Both the position numbers and the translations under genes were made by a program. 64,000 bases of DNA, from the NCBI GenBank assembly GCA_947481575.1, contig CANKGV010000001.1:247816-311815 (forward strand). The letters run 5' to 3'. Positions 27,714 through 37,230 of the stretch are shown in pieces. Numbering within the stretch: the first letter of the stretch is position 1; every line of letters starts with the position of its first letter. The stretch comes from Alphaproteobacteria bacterium. Its GTDB lineage: Bacteria; Pseudomonadota; Alphaproteobacteria; UBA2966; CAIVPW01. A model generated the notes under the pieces. That model worked only from the letters and a program-made list of their open reading frames with translations, was not told where the DNA came from and made no database searches.

Positions 27714-28193
27714 GTGTCCGCTTCGCTGGACGTGCCGTTGGCGCAGGAGAGCGCCGAACTTGAACGCCTCCGCCTCGCCGTGGAAGCGTTTGCGGTACGC
27801 TCGGGCTTGGCCCTGGAACTGGTGTTTCCGGTCAACCTCGCGCTGGGCGAAATCCTTGCCAACATCTTCTCGTATGGGTTTCCGGTCGGGCACCCGTTCC
27901 ACTGTCATGTGACAGTGTCCGTCGCAGGCGATGCACTCACCGCGGTGATCGAAGATAGCGGCATCGCCTACGACCCCCTGCTCCAGGAACCGTCCCACGA
28001 CCCTGCGCTCGACGTCGACGAACGCCCAAGCGGGGGTCTTGGTGTGTTCTTCATTAAGACACTGTTGGACGAAGTGAAGTACGAGCGCGTGGGTACACTG
28101 AACCGCATCACCCTGACGAAGCGCGCCGCGGCACCGGTTGTGCCCCCACCGCCACGGACAAAGAAGGTGCCCAAGGCACCACGGCCACACTGA
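27714..28193 (+). CDS. RsbW-like serine kinase / ATPase (GHKL)
   Basis: 159 residues from the GTG at 27714, preceded by a G-run; a GTG at 27660 would add 18 unconserved residues. It is a stand-alone HATPase of the anti-sigma-factor kinase (RsbW/SpoIIAB) type. N box: NLALGEILANIFSYGF. G1 box: AVIEDSGIAYDP. G2 box: SGGLGVFFIKTLLDEVKYER. These kinases phosphorylate STAS-domain antagonists or bind sigma factors, but no STAS, sigma or phosphatase gene is nearby. The stop overlaps the next start as TGATG, so it is translationally coupled to the phosphopantetheinyl transferase. A Pro/Lys-rich C-terminus ends the protein. Confidence 0.85.
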   Translation: MSASLDVPLAQESAELERLRLAVEAFAVRSGLALELVFPVNLALGEILANIFSYGFPVGHPFHCHVTVSVAGDALTAVIEDSGIAYDPLLQEPSHDPALDVDERPSGGLGVFFIKTLLDEVKYERVGTLNRITLTKRAAAPVVPPPPRTKKVPKAPRPH

Positions 28194-28921
28194 TGTCCAA
28201 GGTGCAGCAAGCCGAGAACTGGTCGGCGTCGTTCGCCGGCGTGCCGCCGCCGGACCACGTCGACGTGTGGCGGACGCCGGTGACGATCGAGTCCGACATC
28301 GCCGCCCTCACCCGCCGGCTCTCGCAAGAAGAACAGGCCCGCGCCGCACGTTTCCGGTTCGGCGCCGACCGCACGGCATTCATCACGGCCCGCGCGATGC
28401 TGCGCAGCGTTCTGGGCCAATACGTCGGCGACGCACCCGACCAGCTCGCGTTTACGGCAGGCCCTCACGGCAAGCCGGAACTCGCGGCGCCGCGCGACAT
28501 CGCGTTCAATCTCAGCCATTCCGCAGGATGGTCGGTGTGCGCAGTCGCCCGTGTGCCGGTGGGGATCGACATCGAAGCGCTGGAAGCGCGCACCGGCGCC
28601 GGCGACGTCCTGCGGATGCTGGCGCCGCCCGAACGCGCAGAGTTGGAGGCGCTAACAGGCGCCACCCAAGTAGCGGCACTAGCCCGCATTTGGACTCGCA
28701 AAGAGGCGGTGATGAAGGCTACGGGCCTCGGCATGGCACTGCCGCTCGCGGACTTCGTGGTATCGGCGGAAGACCCACCGCGGGTTATCCGGTTCGATGG
28801 CGGCGAGCCCAGCGCGTGGTCCCTGCGCGGGTTCGCCCCTTCGCCCGGTATCGTCGGTGCTGTGGCGGTTCTGGCTCCGCTTGCGGCTGACGGACTGCGC
28901 CGTTTCACGTGGGCACCCTAG
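28193..28921 (+). CDS. 4'-phosphopantetheinyl transferase (Sfp type)
   Basis: 242 residues. These enzymes attach phosphopantetheine from CoA to carrier proteins of fatty acid, polyketide or nonribosomal peptide synthesis. The two magnesium motifs are visible: VGIDIEALE near residue 123 and WTRKEAVMKATGLGM near 170. FNLSHSAGW and GPHGKPEL also match. No carrier-protein or synthase gene is in the window, so the partner is unknown. It shares a TGATG junction with the RsbW-like gene. Confidence 0.92.
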   Translation: MSKVQQAENWSASFAGVPPPDHVDVWRTPVTIESDIAALTRRLSQEEQARAARFRFGADRTAFITARAMLRSVLGQYVGDAPDQLAFTAGPHGKPELAAPRDIAFNLSHSAGWSVCAVARVPVGIDIEALEARTGAGDVLRMLAPPERAELEALTGATQVAALARIWTRKEAVMKATGLGMALPLADFVVSAEDPPRVIRFDGGEPSAWSLRGFAPSPGIVGAVAVLAPLAADGLRRFTWAP

Positions 28922-28962
28922 AACCGGTTCTTCCCGCCACCGTGCGGGACTAGGATGCTGGA

Positions 28963-29478
28963 GTGACCGCCCCGGTATCCGACCTTCCGGCGCCGCCGGA
29001 TTCGCCCTTGCTGTTCGACGCAGTGTTGCGTCCGCACCGCTCGTTAAACCGCGCCGGGTTCATCGCTCTGATGACCGTCGTCGTAATCGTGAACATCGCC
29101 CTCAGCGTGTTCTTCTGGCTGAAAGGTGCGTGGCCGATCTTCGCGTTTTGCGGCGCGGACATCGTGCTGGTGTATGGCGCGTTCAAGCTGAACTACCGCG
29201 CCGGCCGCTTGCGCGAGACGCTGCAACTGGGCCGTGAACTGGTGGTGACGCGCATGGAACCTTCGGGCGAGGTGAAGACCTGGACGTTCCAGCCCAATTG
29301 GCTGCAGGTGACCATGGACAACCCGCCGGAACCTTCCAGCCTATTCGTTATTTCGTCGCACGGCCGCCGGCTGGCGATCGGCGTGTTCTTGCCGGCGGAA
29401 GAGCGGCTTGAGGTGGCGAAGGCGTTGCGGGAGGCCCTGCGCCGCTGGAAGCAACCCTCGGTCGGGGTTACCGCCTAG
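28963..29478 (+). CDS. DUF2244 membrane protein
   Basis: 171 residues from a GTG start. RPHRSLNRAGF, two membrane segments (about 32-52 and 58-78) and the C-terminal region with RMEPSGEVKTWTFQPNWLQV and ISSHGRRLAIGVFL match DUF2244, an inner-membrane family of unknown role often near cytochrome oxidase or endonuclease III genes. It ends 18 bp from the convergent dapB and may share the RsbW/PPTase transcript (42 bp gap). Confidence 0.87.
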   Translation: MTAPVSDLPAPPDSPLLFDAVLRPHRSLNRAGFIALMTVVVIVNIALSVFFWLKGAWPIFAFCGADIVLVYGAFKLNYRAGRLRETLQLGRELVVTRMEPSGEVKTWTFQPNWLQVTMDNPPEPSSLFVISSHGRRLAIGVFLPAEERLEVAKALREALRRWKQPSVGVTA

Positions 29479-29496
29479 CGGGATGTCGGTGCTGTC

Positions 29497-30339
29497 CTAG
29501 TCGGCCAACCCTAGAACGTCGGCCATGCCGTACAGCCCGGGCTTCTTGCCGCGGGTCCAGCGCGCAGCGGCAAGCGCACCGCGGGCAAAGATGTCGCGGT
29601 TCGTGGCACGGTGACTGAGTTCGATGCGCTCGCCGTCGGCGGCAAAGAACACCGTATGTTCGCCGACCACGTCGCCGCCACGCAGCACGGCATAGCCGAT
29701 ATCGCCACGCTTGCGGGCACCGGTCTGGCCGTGGCGCACCCAGGTAGCAACGCTTTCGTGGTCCTGCCGCCGGCCCGCAGCCACGGCATGCCCGAGCGCG
29801 ATTGCCGTGCCGCTCGGAGCGTCGATCTTGTGCTTGTGGTGGTACTCCAGCACGTCGGCATCAAAATCGAGATCGAGGGCCGCGGCGGCCTTGCGCGCCA
29901 GCCCCAGCAACAGGTTCACGCCCAGGCTCATGTTGGCGGCGCGTACGATCACGGACTGCTTCGATGCCGCCCACACCGACTGTTCCTCGGCTGCGCTGGT
30001 GCCGGTGGTGCCGAGTACATAGGCGACGCCAGTAGCGCCGGCCAGGCCCGCGTGCAGGGCCGTTACGGCCGGTGACGTGAAATCGAGCACCACGTCGGAG
30101 CGTTCGAACAGAGCGCGTGGATCGGCGTCGATCGCGCTGCCGATGTCAGGGAGGCCGATGGGGGCACCGACATCCTGGCCGATCCACGGACTGCCTTCCG
30201 GCTCGGTCCCGCCGACCACCGTCGCGTCCTCGGCAGCGCCGATGGTGCGCACCAGCGCGCGGCCCATGCGGCCCGCACAGCCCAGCACGCCCACCCGCAA
30301 CTTGGGCGCCGCCTCTTTGGATTTCGCCTTGGTCACCAT
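29497..30339 (-). CDS. dapB: 4-hydroxy-tetrahydrodipicolinate reductase
   Basis: 280 residues. DapB uses NAD(P)H to make tetrahydrodipicolinate in the lysine/diaminopimelate pathway. The Rossmann motif is VGVLGCAGRMGRALV. The catalytic block EYHHKHKIDAPSGTAIALG is complete, and GTTGTSAAEEQSVWAA and ELSHRATNRDIFARGAL match the family. It starts 1 bp after dnaJ, a linkage common in alphaproteobacteria. Confidence 0.97.
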   Translation of the reverse strand: MVTKAKSKEAAPKLRVGVLGCAGRMGRALVRTIGAAEDATVVGGTEPEGSPWIGQDVGAPIGLPDIGSAIDADPRALFERSDVVLDFTSPAVTALHAGLAGATGVAYVLGTTGTSAAEEQSVWAASKQSVIVRAANMSLGVNLLLGLARKAAAALDLDFDADVLEYHHKHKIDAPSGTAIALGHAVAAGRRQDHESVATWVRHGQTGARKRGDIGYAVLRGGDVVGEHTVFFAADGERIELSHRATNRDIFARGALAAARWTRGKKPGLYGMADVLGLAD

Positions 30340-30340
30340 G

Positions 30341-31495
30341 TCAACTCTTTAGGTCGTCCCAGAATTCCTTGATCTTGTCCAGGAAGCTTTCGGATTCCGG
30401 ATTGGTGGTCTTGGCATCGCCGGCCTTCTCGAACTCGCGCAACAGCTCTTCCTGGCGCTTGTTCAGGTTCATCGGCGTCTCGACGCTGGCCTGCACGTGC
30501 AGGTCGCCAGGGCCGTCTGTGCCGCGTAGCGCCGGCATGCCTTTGCCCTTGAGGCGGAACTGACGTCCCGATTGAGTGCCCGGCGGCACCGTGACTTTGG
30601 CGCGCGAGCCGTCCAAGCCCGGAACTTCGATGGTGCCGCCCAGGGTCGCCGTGATCATCGAAATCGGCACGCGGCAATACAGGTTGCGGCCTTCGCGCTG
30701 GAACAGCCGGTGCGCGGCCACCGACAGGAAGATGTACAGGTCGCCCGGCGGACCGCCGCGTAGGCCTGCTTCACCTTCGCCCGACAGGCGGATACGGGTG
30801 CCGTCTTCCACCCCCGGCGGAATGTTCACCGACAGGGTCTTTTCGCGGCGCACTTGGCCGCTGCCGCTGCAGGTGCGGCACGGGTTCTTGATTACCTGGC
30901 CGGCCCCCTGACACGCGGGGCAGGTGCGTTCGATCGTGAAGAAGCCCTGCTGCGCGCGCACACGGCCGACGCCGCCGCAGGTGGTGCAGTTCACCGGCTT
31001 AGAGTTCTCCGCGGAGCCGCTGCCGCCGCACGTATCACACGCGACGGCGGTGGGAATGCGAATCTGGGTAGTGCTGCCGTGGAAGGCGTCCTCGAGCGTC
31101 ACCTCGAGGTTGTAGCGCATGTCGCCGCCGCGGGTGCGGCCCTGCTGCGGCCCGCCCTGGCCGCCGCCACGCTGGCGTCCGCGCAACTCGCCAAACAGGT
31201 CATCGAACACGTCGGCAAACGACGCGCCGAAATTGGAGAACCCGCCGCCGAAGCCGCTGAACCCGCCGGTGCCGTCGAACGCGGCCTTGCCGTATTGGTC
31301 GTAGGCGGCGCGCTTCTGGTCGTCCGACAAAATGTCGTACGCCTCGTTCACTTCCTTGAAGCGCTGCTCGGCGTCCTTGGCTGGATTGCGATCCGGATGC
31401 AGCTCTTTGGCGAGGTTGCGGTATGCCTTTTTCAGGTCGTCGGCGGACGCACCACGTTCGACGCCCAGAACCTCGTAGTAGTCCTTGCCTGCCAC
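30341..31495 (-). CDS. dnaJ: Chaperone DnaJ
   Basis: 384 residues from the GTG at 31495 ([12 protein letters not shown]...), chosen over a TTG at 31507 that overlaps the upstream gene and adds four residues. DnaJ delivers substrates to DnaK and stimulates its ATPase. The J-domain has the HPD motif (LHPDRN). A Gly/Phe-rich linker follows, then four CxxCxGxG zinc repeats ([32 protein letters not shown]) and the C-terminal substrate domains. A DUF962 gene separates it from dnaK. Confidence 0.97.
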   Translation of the reverse strand: MAGKDYYEVLGVERGASADDLKKAYRNLAKELHPDRNPAKDAEQRFKEVNEAYDILSDDQKRAAYDQYGKAAFDGTGGFSGFGGGFSNFGASFADVFDDLFGELRGRQRGGGQGGPQQGRTRGGDMRYNLEVTLEDAFHGSTTQIRIPTAVACDTCGGSGSAENSKPVNCTTCGGVGRVRAQQGFFTIERTCPACQGAGQVIKNPCRTCSGSGQVRREKTLSVNIPPGVEDGTRIRLSGEGEAGLRGGPPGDLYIFLSVAAHRLFQREGRNLYCRVPISMITATLGGTIEVPGLDGSRAKVTVPPGTQSGRQFRLKGKGMPALRGTDGPGDLHVQASVETPMNLNKRQEELLREFEKAGDAKTTNPESESFLDKIKEFWDDLKS

Positions 31496-31499
31496 TCGA

Positions 31500-31832
31500 C
31501 TACTCAACCCCGTGCCGTTGCAATTCTGCGTTTAACTTCGAAGTCCAGAACATGCCGCACATCTGAAAGTCCGCGCGCAGCGACCACAGCGGATAGCGGA
31601 ACGTCGCCGGCCGGTTGCCCTCGACCAACAAGTGGGCGATCCACGCAAACAGGTAGCCGCTTACCACGGCGGCAACTGCAAACCGAATATCGGGTCCTAG
31701 GACCGCGGCGGCAAGGAAAACACCCGCCAGCGTCGTGCCGAACACATGCAGCCGCCGGGTCAGCGGCCGCGCGTGCTCGCGCAGATAGAAAGGCCAAAAT
31801 TCTTGGTAGGTCTGAATGCGCGATGCGGCCAT
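31500..31832 (-). CDS. DUF962 / Mpo1-like membrane protein
   Basis: 110 residues. The conserved block [23 protein letters not shown], two hydrophobic segments and [27 protein letters not shown] match DUF962. Yeast Mpo1 of this family is an iron-dependent 2-hydroxy fatty acid dioxygenase; the retained His residues (REH, RLH, AH) fit but do not prove that activity. It lies between dnaK and dnaJ, starting 88 bp after dnaK. Confidence 0.85.
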   Translation of the reverse strand: MAASRIQTYQEFWPFYLREHARPLTRRLHVFGTTLAGVFLAAAVLGPDIRFAVAAVVSGYLFAWIAHLLVEGNRPATFRYPLWSLRADFQMCGMFWTSKLNAELQRHGVE

Positions 31833-31873
31833 TGCGTTCCCCCGGGAAGGCGTCGCCGCTGGCCAGCGGACGT

Positions 31874-31907
31874 CCGCCCTGGCCCGGAATGTGCCGGACC
31901 AGGGCGG
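31874..31907 (-). terminator. Hairpin downstream of dnaK
   Basis: CCGCCCTGG...CCGG pairs with CCGG...CCAGGGCGG (one mismatch each side, 6-base loop). It lies in the 88 bp between dnaK and the DUF962 gene on the minus strand. There is no T tract. It may cut dnaK mRNA off from, or stabilise it relative to, the dnaJ message. Confidence 0.5.
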
Positions 31908-31920
31908 CTATGACCAGACC

Positions 31921-33843
31921 CTACTGCGCGGACTTGCGCCGGTCGTTGTCCACTTCCTCGAAGTCGGCGTCGACGACGTCGTCGCCCTTGTCTTCGGCCT
32001 TGGGCTCGTCACCACCCGGTGCGGCCGCGCCCTCGGTCTGCTGCTTTTTGTACATCGCCTCGCCCAGCTTCATCGACGACTGGGTAAGCGCTTCGGTCTT
32101 GGCCTTGATCTGGTCCGCGTCTTCGGTTTCCAGCGCCGCCTTGACCGCCGCGACGTCGCGTTCGATCGCTTCGCGTTCGCCGGCCGCGATCTGCGCGCCG
32201 TAGTCCTTCAGGCTGCGCTCGGTTGAGTGCACCAGCGACTCGGCCTGGTTGCGCGCTTCTGCTACGGCCCGCTTCTTCTTGTCGTCGGCGGCGTTGGCTT
32301 CCGCTTCGCGGACCATCTTCTTGATGTCGGCTTCCGCCAGACCGCCCGAGGCCTGGATGCGGATTTGCTGTTCCTTACCGGTGCCCTTGTCCTTGGCGGA
32401 GACGTTGACCAGGCCGTTAGCGTCGATGTCGAAGGTCACTTCAACCTGCGGCACGCCGCGGGGCGCGGGCGGAATACCCATCAGATCGAATTGGCCAAGG
32501 ATCTTGTTGTCCGCGGCCATTTCGCGTTCGCCTTGGAACACACGGATGGTAACCGCGTTCTGGCCGTCTTCCGCCGTCGAGAACACTTGGCTCTTCTTGG
32601 TCGGGATGGTCGTGTTGCGCTCGATCAGGCGTGTGAACACACCGCCCAGGGTTTCGATGCCGAGGGACAGCGGCGTTACGTCCAAGAGCAGCACGTCTTT
32701 GACGTCGCCCTTGAGCACGCCCGCCTGCACGGCGGCACCGATCGCGACCACTTCGTCCGGATTCACGCCCTTGTGGGGCTCGCGGCCGAAGAAGTTCTTC
32801 ACCCGCTCGATCACCTTGGGCATGCGCGTCATGCCGCCGACCAGCACGACCTCTTCGATCTCGGCCGCCGACAACTCGGCGTCCTTGAGCGCGGCTTTGC
32901 ACGGGGCAATGGTGCGCTCGATCAGGTCGTCGACCAGGGCTTCGAACTTGGCGCGGGTGAGCTTGATGGTCAGATGCTTTGGACCCGACGCATCCGCCGT
33001 GATGAACGGCAGATTGATCTCGGTCTGCATCGCGCTGGACAGTTCGATCTTGGCTTTTTCCGCAGCTTCCTTGAGGCGCTGCAGGGCCAGACGGTCCTTG
33101 CGCAGGTCGATGCCGTTTTCCTTTTTGAACTCGTCGGCGAGGTAGTCGACCAGACGCATGTCGAAGTCTTCGCCGCCCAGGAACGTGTCACCGTTCGTGG
33201 ACTTCACTTCGAACACGCCGTCGCCGAGCTCGAGCACCGAAATATCGAACGTGCCGCCGCCCAAGTCGTAAACCGCGATGGTGTGGGCCTTGGACTTATC
33301 CAAGCCGTAGGCGAGCGCGGCCGCGGTGGGCTCGTTGATGATGCGTTTGACTTCCAGGCCGGCGATGCGGCCCGCGTCCTTGGTGGCTTGGCGCTGGGCG
33401 TCGTTGAAGTATGCCGGCACCGTGATGACCGCCTCGGTCACCTTCTCGCCGAGATACGCCTCAGCGGTTTCCTTCATCTTTTGCAGGACGAACGCGCTGA
33501 TCTGGCTGGGCGCGTACTTCTTGCCCTGCACTTCGACCCAAGCGTCGCCGTTGTCGGCGCGCGCGATCTTGTAGGGCACCATGCCCATGTCCTTCTTGGT
33601 CATGGGGTCGTCGAAGGTGCGGCCAATCAGGCGTTTGATCGCAAACAGGGTATTCTCGGGGTTGGTCACGGCCTGGCGCTTGGCGGCCTGGCCTACGAGA
33701 CGCTCGCCGTCGCCGCTGAAGGCGACCATGGACGGCGTCGTACGCATACCCTCGGAGTTTTCGATGACCTTGGGGGTCTTGCCCTCCATCACGGCGACGC
33801 ACGAGTTGGTCGTGCCAAGGTCGATACCGATTGTCTTACTCAT
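31921..33843 (-). CDS. dnaK: Chaperone DnaK (Hsp70)
   Basis: 640 residues. The ATPase domain begins [17 protein letters not shown] and contains [20 protein letters not shown] and [14 protein letters not shown]. The substrate domain contains [21 protein letters not shown]. The acidic lid ends in [15 protein letters not shown]. It works with DnaJ and GrpE, both encoded nearby. A heat-shock-type promoter candidate lies 84-116 bp upstream. Confidence 0.99.
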   Translation of the reverse strand: MSKTIGIDLGTTNSCVAVMEGKTPKVIENSEGMRTTPSMVAFSGDGERLVGQAAKRQAVTNPENTLFAIKRLIGRTFDDPMTKKDMGMVPYKIARADNGDAWVEVQGKKYAPSQISAFVLQKMKETAEAYLGEKVTEAVITVPAYFNDAQRQATKDAGRIAGLEVKRIINEPTAAALAYGLDKSKAHTIAVYDLGGGTFDISVLELGDGVFEVKSTNGDTFLGGEDFDMRLVDYLADEFKKENGIDLRKDRLALQRLKEAAEKAKIELSSAMQTEINLPFITADASGPKHLTIKLTRAKFEALVDDLIERTIAPCKAALKDAELSAAEIEEVVLVGGMTRMPKVIERVKNFFGREPHKGVNPDEVVAIGAAVQAGVLKGDVKDVLLLDVTPLSLGIETLGGVFTRLIERNTTIPTKKSQVFSTAEDGQNAVTIRVFQGEREMAADNKILGQFDLMGIPPAPRGVPQVEVTFDIDANGLVNVSAKDKGTGKEQQIRIQASGGLAEADIKKMVREAEANAADDKKKRAVAEARNQAESLVHSTERSLKDYGAQIAAGEREAIERDVAAVKAALETEDADQIKAKTEALTQSSMKLGEAMYKKQQTEGAAAPGGDEPKAEDKGDDVVDADFEEVDNDRRKSAQ

Positions 33844-33926
33844 GGACGGTCCTCTGCTTTCTGGCAGGTTCGCGCGGCCCTATCGGCACCGATTGAACCC
33901 CCTGTCTCGGTCATCCAAGACTAGGC

Positions 33927-33959
33927 CGTTATATAGGAACGAGGCTGGCGCCACGCAAC
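33927..33959 (-). promoter_or_regulatory. Candidate sigma-32 (RpoH) promoter of dnaK
   Basis: On the minus strand GTTG (33959-33956), 18 bases, then CCTATATAACG (33937-33927). The -10 fits the alphaproteobacterial RpoH pattern (CYTATNT); the -35 differs by one base from CTTG. It lies 84 bp before the dnaK start. No CIRCE repeat (TTAGCACTC...GAGTGCTAA) is seen here. Confidence 0.45.
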
Positions 33960-33993
33960 GGGTCACGCCAGATAGCGGCGCGTTGTCGCGCCC

Positions 33994-34890
33994 ATGATCG
34001 TATCGGCCAGCCACCGGACCGACATCCCGGCCTTCTACGGCGACTGGTTCCGCGCACGGCGCGCGGCCGGATTCGCCAAGGTCGCCAGCCCGTTCGGCGG
34101 GCCCGCGTACACCGTGCCGCTGACCCCGGACGCGGTAGATGGCTACGTTTTCTGGACCCGCAACATCGGGCCGTTCGTGCCGGTGCTGCACGAACTGCGG
34201 GCCGAAGGGACCCCGTTTGTGATCCAGCACACGGTCACCGGTTACCCGCGCGCGCTCGACCGCTATGTGCCGGACGCCGACCGGATTCTGCCGATCCTGC
34301 GGCGCATCGCGGAACAGTTCGGGCCCGAGGTGGTGGTGTGGCGGTACGACCCGGTGGTTGTGACCGACTTCACGCCCGCTGCGTTTCACCACACGAATCT
34401 GGCGCGAATCGGGGAAGGACTACGGGGTGTGAGTAGCGAGGTGGTGCTGAGTGCGGTGCATCCGTACCGGAAGACGGTGAACAACATGGTACGGGTGGGC
34501 GGCACCTGGCGCCACTTCGAGGATGGCGAAAAGAGCCTTCTGATCAGTGGGTTAGCGGACATTGCGGGTTCCCTGGGGTTCCGGCCGACGGTGTGCGCGC
34601 AACCGTCGCTGGTGGCCGGCACGGCCGCGGCAGCGCGGTGCGTGGATGCGCGGCGGCTGGAGCGGGTGGCGGCGGGCTGGGGACTGGCGCGCACCATCGC
34701 GGCACCGGTTCGGGGCAACCGGCCCGGCTGCGAGTGCCACGCATCGCGCGACATCGGCGCATACGAGACCTGCCCGCACGGGTGCGCGTACTGCTATGCG
34801 GTGGGCAACCCGGAGCGCGCCGCCGCATACTACCGTGCGCATGACCCGGCCGCAGAATCGCTCGCCCCCGCGCGTCGAATCACTAAGTAG
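33994..34890 (+). CDS. DUF1848 protein with C-terminal cysteine cluster
   Basis: 298 residues. The start (IVSASHRTDIPAFYGDWF), YTVPLTPDAVDGYVFWTRN, and the C-terminal CECHASRDIGAYETCPHGCAYCYA identify DUF1848. The closely spaced cysteines suggest an Fe-S cluster; the fold is reminiscent of radical-SAM/spore-photoproduct-lyase proteins. The function is not known. It is divergent from dnaK, and its promoter must lie in the same 150-bp spacer. Confidence 0.88.
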   Translation: MIVSASHRTDIPAFYGDWFRARRAAGFAKVASPFGGPAYTVPLTPDAVDGYVFWTRNIGPFVPVLHELRAEGTPFVIQHTVTGYPRALDRYVPDADRILPILRRIAEQFGPEVVVWRYDPVVVTDFTPAAFHHTNLARIGEGLRGVSSEVVLSAVHPYRKTVNNMVRVGGTWRHFEDGEKSLLISGLADIAGSLGFRPTVCAQPSLVAGTAAAARCVDARRLERVAAGWGLARTIAAPVRGNRPGCECHASRDIGAYETCPHGCAYCYAVGNPERAAAYYRAHDPAAESLAPARRITK

Positions 34891-34966
34891 ACACAGAATG
34901 TTGACGGTTATCGATGAACCGTTTGTTGCCGCGCACCGGGACCGGGAGTACCGCATTGCGCAGGCA

Positions 34967-34986
34967 GCGCCGCAATTCTGCGGCGC
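34967..34986 (+). terminator. Hairpin after the DUF1848 gene
   Basis: GCGCCGCA pairs with TGCGGCGC (8 bp, 4-base loop), 77 bp after the stop codon and 30 bp before the next start. Only CTTCCTACT follows, so it may be a weak terminator or part of the next gene's leader. Confidence 0.35.
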
Positions 34987-35016
34987 CTTCCTACTGACGT
35001 CCTAGGAGAGCAAATT

Positions 35017-35403
35017 ATGAATCGCATGATGGTACGCGGCGCCCTGGCGGCCGCTTTTTCGATGGTTGCGCTGAGCGCGTTCGCCGCTCCGGCCATCACC
35101 TACATCCAGACCACGGCCGGCATGGTCATGGCCGATGACAAAGGCATGGTTCTGTACACGTACGACCGCGACACCGCGCCGAACGTTTCGACCTGCGTCG
35201 GCGGCTGCTTGACCAACTGGCCGCTGTTCAAGGCCGACACCGGCACCGCCGGCGGCGATTGGACCATCGTGACGCGCGAAGACGGCGGCAAGGTTTGGTC
35301 CTACAAGGGCAAGCCGCTGTACTACTACGTGAACGACAAGGAAAAGGCCGACGCCAAGGGCGCCGCCATTGCCAACTGGAAGGTTCTTCCGCAAGGCCAG
35401 TAA
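35017..35403 (+). CDS. Exported secreted-repeat protein (PF03640-like)
   Basis: 128 residues with a signal peptide ending near AFA-AP, and AGGAGA 8 bases before the ATG. VLYTYDRDTAPNVSTCVGGCLTNWPL and VWSYKGKPLYYYVNDKEK are the paired motifs of the secreted repeat / COG4315 lipoprotein-15 family, with a conserved Cys pair. The family is periplasmic or secreted and has no settled function. There is no lipobox. It is followed by a strong terminator, so it is probably monocistronic. Confidence 0.88.
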   Translation: MNRMMVRGALAAAFSMVALSAFAAPAITYIQTTAGMVMADDKGMVLYTYDRDTAPNVSTCVGGCLTNWPLFKADTGTAGGDWTIVTREDGGKVWSYKGKPLYYYVNDKEKADAKGAAIANWKVLPQGQ

Positions 35404-35420
35404 GCCTTTCGGCACCAATA

Positions 35421-35454
35421 ACGGCGGCGGGTCGGGAGGCCCGCCGCCGTTTCT
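35421..35454. terminator. Bidirectional terminator between the secreted protein and grpE
   Basis: ACGGCGGCGGG and CCCGCCGCCGT form an 11-bp perfect stem around an 8-base loop, followed by TTCTATT on the plus strand. It is 18 bp past the plus-strand stop and 22 bp past the grpE stop, so it could serve both convergent genes. Confidence 0.75.
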
Positions 35455-35475
35455 ATTGGTGGAGCGCTTGGCCGG

Positions 35476-36078
35476 TTAGGCCTTTTGATCGAGGCTCGCG
35501 TCCGGCGCTTTGGCGACCGGGCCTTTGGCGACGCCGACGAGAGCGGGCCGCAGCAGGCGGTCGTGGATGCGGTAGCCGGCCTGCACCACCTGCACGACGG
35601 TTCCCGGCTCTTTGCCGGTATCCGGCAGCTCGAACATCGCCTGGTGAAAGTTTGGATCGAAGCGTTCGCCCAACGGCGCGATGCGGCGGATGTTGTGCTT
35701 TTCCAACGTGCCGAGGAACTCGCGCTCGGTGAGTTCGACGCCGGACAGCAAAGACGCCAACGCGGCCTTGTCGTCGGCGTGGGAGGCCTTCGCGCCTTCG
35801 ATGGTGCGGCGCAGGTTGTCGGTGGCGGTGACGACCTCGCGGGCGAAGTTGGTGATCGCGTATTTGGCCGTGTCTTCGCGCTCGCGGTCGGCGCGGCGGC
35901 GAACGTTTTCGGTTTCGGCAAGGGCGCGCAGGAGCTGGTCCTTGAGCGCGGCGGCTTCCGCCGCCTTGGCCGCCAGCAATTCGGCGGGGGTGGGCTGTGC
36001 CTGCGTTTGCTCTTGCGTGTCGGCGGCGCCGGTCTCTTCGGTCATGCGATGCGGATCCGTTTCTTGTTGGGTCGTCAT
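35476..36078 (-). CDS. grpE: Nucleotide exchange factor GrpE
   Basis: 200 residues. GrpE releases ADP from DnaK. The coiled-coil N-terminus (LKDQLLRALAETENVRRRADRE) and the beta-domain (RIAPLGERFDPNFHQAMFEL, VVQVVQAGYRIHDRLLRPALVGVAK) are complete. The ATG overlaps the hrcA stop as ATGA; a second ATG at 36045 is possible. Confidence 0.97.
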   Translation of the reverse strand: MTTQQETDPHRMTEETGAADTQEQTQAQPTPAELLAAKAAEAAALKDQLLRALAETENVRRRADREREDTAKYAITNFAREVVTATDNLRRTIEGAKASHADDKAALASLLSGVELTEREFLGTLEKHNIRRIAPLGERFDPNFHQAMFELPDTGKEPGTVVQVVQAGYRIHDRLLRPALVGVAKGPVAKAPDASLDQKA

Positions 36079-37109
36079 CCGACCATCCTTCCCACGATCT
36101 TGGCGGTGTAATCCACCATAGGGATGATGCGGGCATAATTGAGGCGCGCCGGGCCGATGACGCCGATGGCGCCGACGATGCGTTCGCGCGAATCGGAATA
36201 CGGCGCCACGATCATGGCGCAGCCGGTCATGTTGAACAGGCCGTTTTCGGCGCCGATGTAGATGCGCACGCCTTCGGCGCTTTCGGTAAGGTTCAGCACC
36301 CGCATCAGGTCCTGCTCGGTCTCCAAAGCGTCGAACAGCTTGCGGATGCGCTCCAGGTCTTCGATCGCCGTGACGTCATCGAGCAACTTGGCCTGGCCGC
36401 GCACGATGAGCGAGCGCGGCTCGGTGCCGCCGGCCCAGGTCGCGAGCCCGGCGGAAACCACGCGCGCCGTGAGTACGTCCAGTTCGGCCCGGTGTTCGTT
36501 GATTTCCGCGGCGATCGTGTCGCGCGCTTCCGCGAAGGTGCGGCCCATGAGGCGCGATTCCAGATAGTTGGTGGCTTCCACCAGCGCGTTGGGCGGCATA
36601 TCGACCGGCACTTCGGCGATGCGGTTTTCCACCATACCGTCTTCGGTGACGAGGATGACCAGCGCACGGCCGGGGCCGAGCTGCACGAACTCGATGTGCT
36701 TCACCCGCATGTCTTGTTTGGGCGCCATCACCACACCGGCGCAGCGCGACAGGCCCGACAGCATCTCGGACGCGCCCTTCAGCATATCCGGCAGATTACG
36801 GCCCGTGGCATTGCAGCGCGCCTCGATCGCGGCGCGCTCGTCGCCCGACAATCCGCCGATTTCGAGCAGGCCATCGACGAAGAACCGCAGCCCGGCATCG
36901 GTGGGCAGGCGGCCCGCCGAAGTGTGGGGGGCATAGAGCAACCCTGCCCCTTCCAGCTCGGCCATCACGTTACGGATGGAGGCGGAAGACAGCCGCGCAC
37001 TGAGGCGCTTCGAAAGCGTATGGGAACCGATCGGTTCGCCGGTTTCCACGTACGCTTCGACGATGTGGCGGAAAATCTCCCGCGACCGCTCGTTGAGCTC
37101 GCGAATCAT
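36075..37109 (-). CDS. hrcA: Heat-inducible transcription repressor HrcA
   Basis: 344 residues. HrcA binds CIRCE elements before groESL or dnaK. The N-terminal winged helix (LNERSREIFRHIVEAYVETGEPIGSHTLSKRL, SSASIRNVMAELE) and GLLYAPHTSAGRLPTDAGLRFFVD are diagnostic, followed by a GAF-like dimerisation domain. No CIRCE element is in this window. In many alphaproteobacteria rph lies immediately divergent; here 6.5 kb of iron and katG genes intervene. Confidence 0.97.
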   Translation of the reverse strand: MIRELNERSREIFRHIVEAYVETGEPIGSHTLSKRLSARLSSASIRNVMAELEGAGLLYAPHTSAGRLPTDAGLRFFVDGLLEIGGLSGDERAAIEARCNATGRNLPDMLKGASEMLSGLSRCAGVVMAPKQDMRVKHIEFVQLGPGRALVILVTEDGMVENRIAEVPVDMPPNALVEATNYLESRLMGRTFAEARDTIAAEINEHRAELDVLTARVVSAGLATWAGGTEPRSLIVRGQAKLLDDVTAIEDLERIRKLFDALETEQDLMRVLNLTESAEGVRIYIGAENGLFNMTGCAMIVAPYSDSRERIVGAIGVIGPARLNYARIIPMVDYTAKIVGRMVG

Positions 37110-37230
37110 TGTTGCCGGAATGTAGGTGCGCCCCCGGGGAGCGTCAACGCAAGGGCGTCCTCGCTTCCCTGCCGCGAAGTACGGTTTCCCCCTGGCGAAG
37201 CACCCCTATGCCCCGCCCGGAATGGACCAT

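Noticed and set aside
33844..33993. A CIRCE element before dnaK
   Set aside because: No TTAGCACTC...GAGTGCTAA repeat; an RpoH-type promoter fits better.
34898..35005. A 35-residue ORF (MLTVIDEPFV...) between the DUF1848 gene and the secreted protein
   Set aside because: No ribosome-binding site, and it runs over the hairpin at 34967-34986; more likely untranslated leader.
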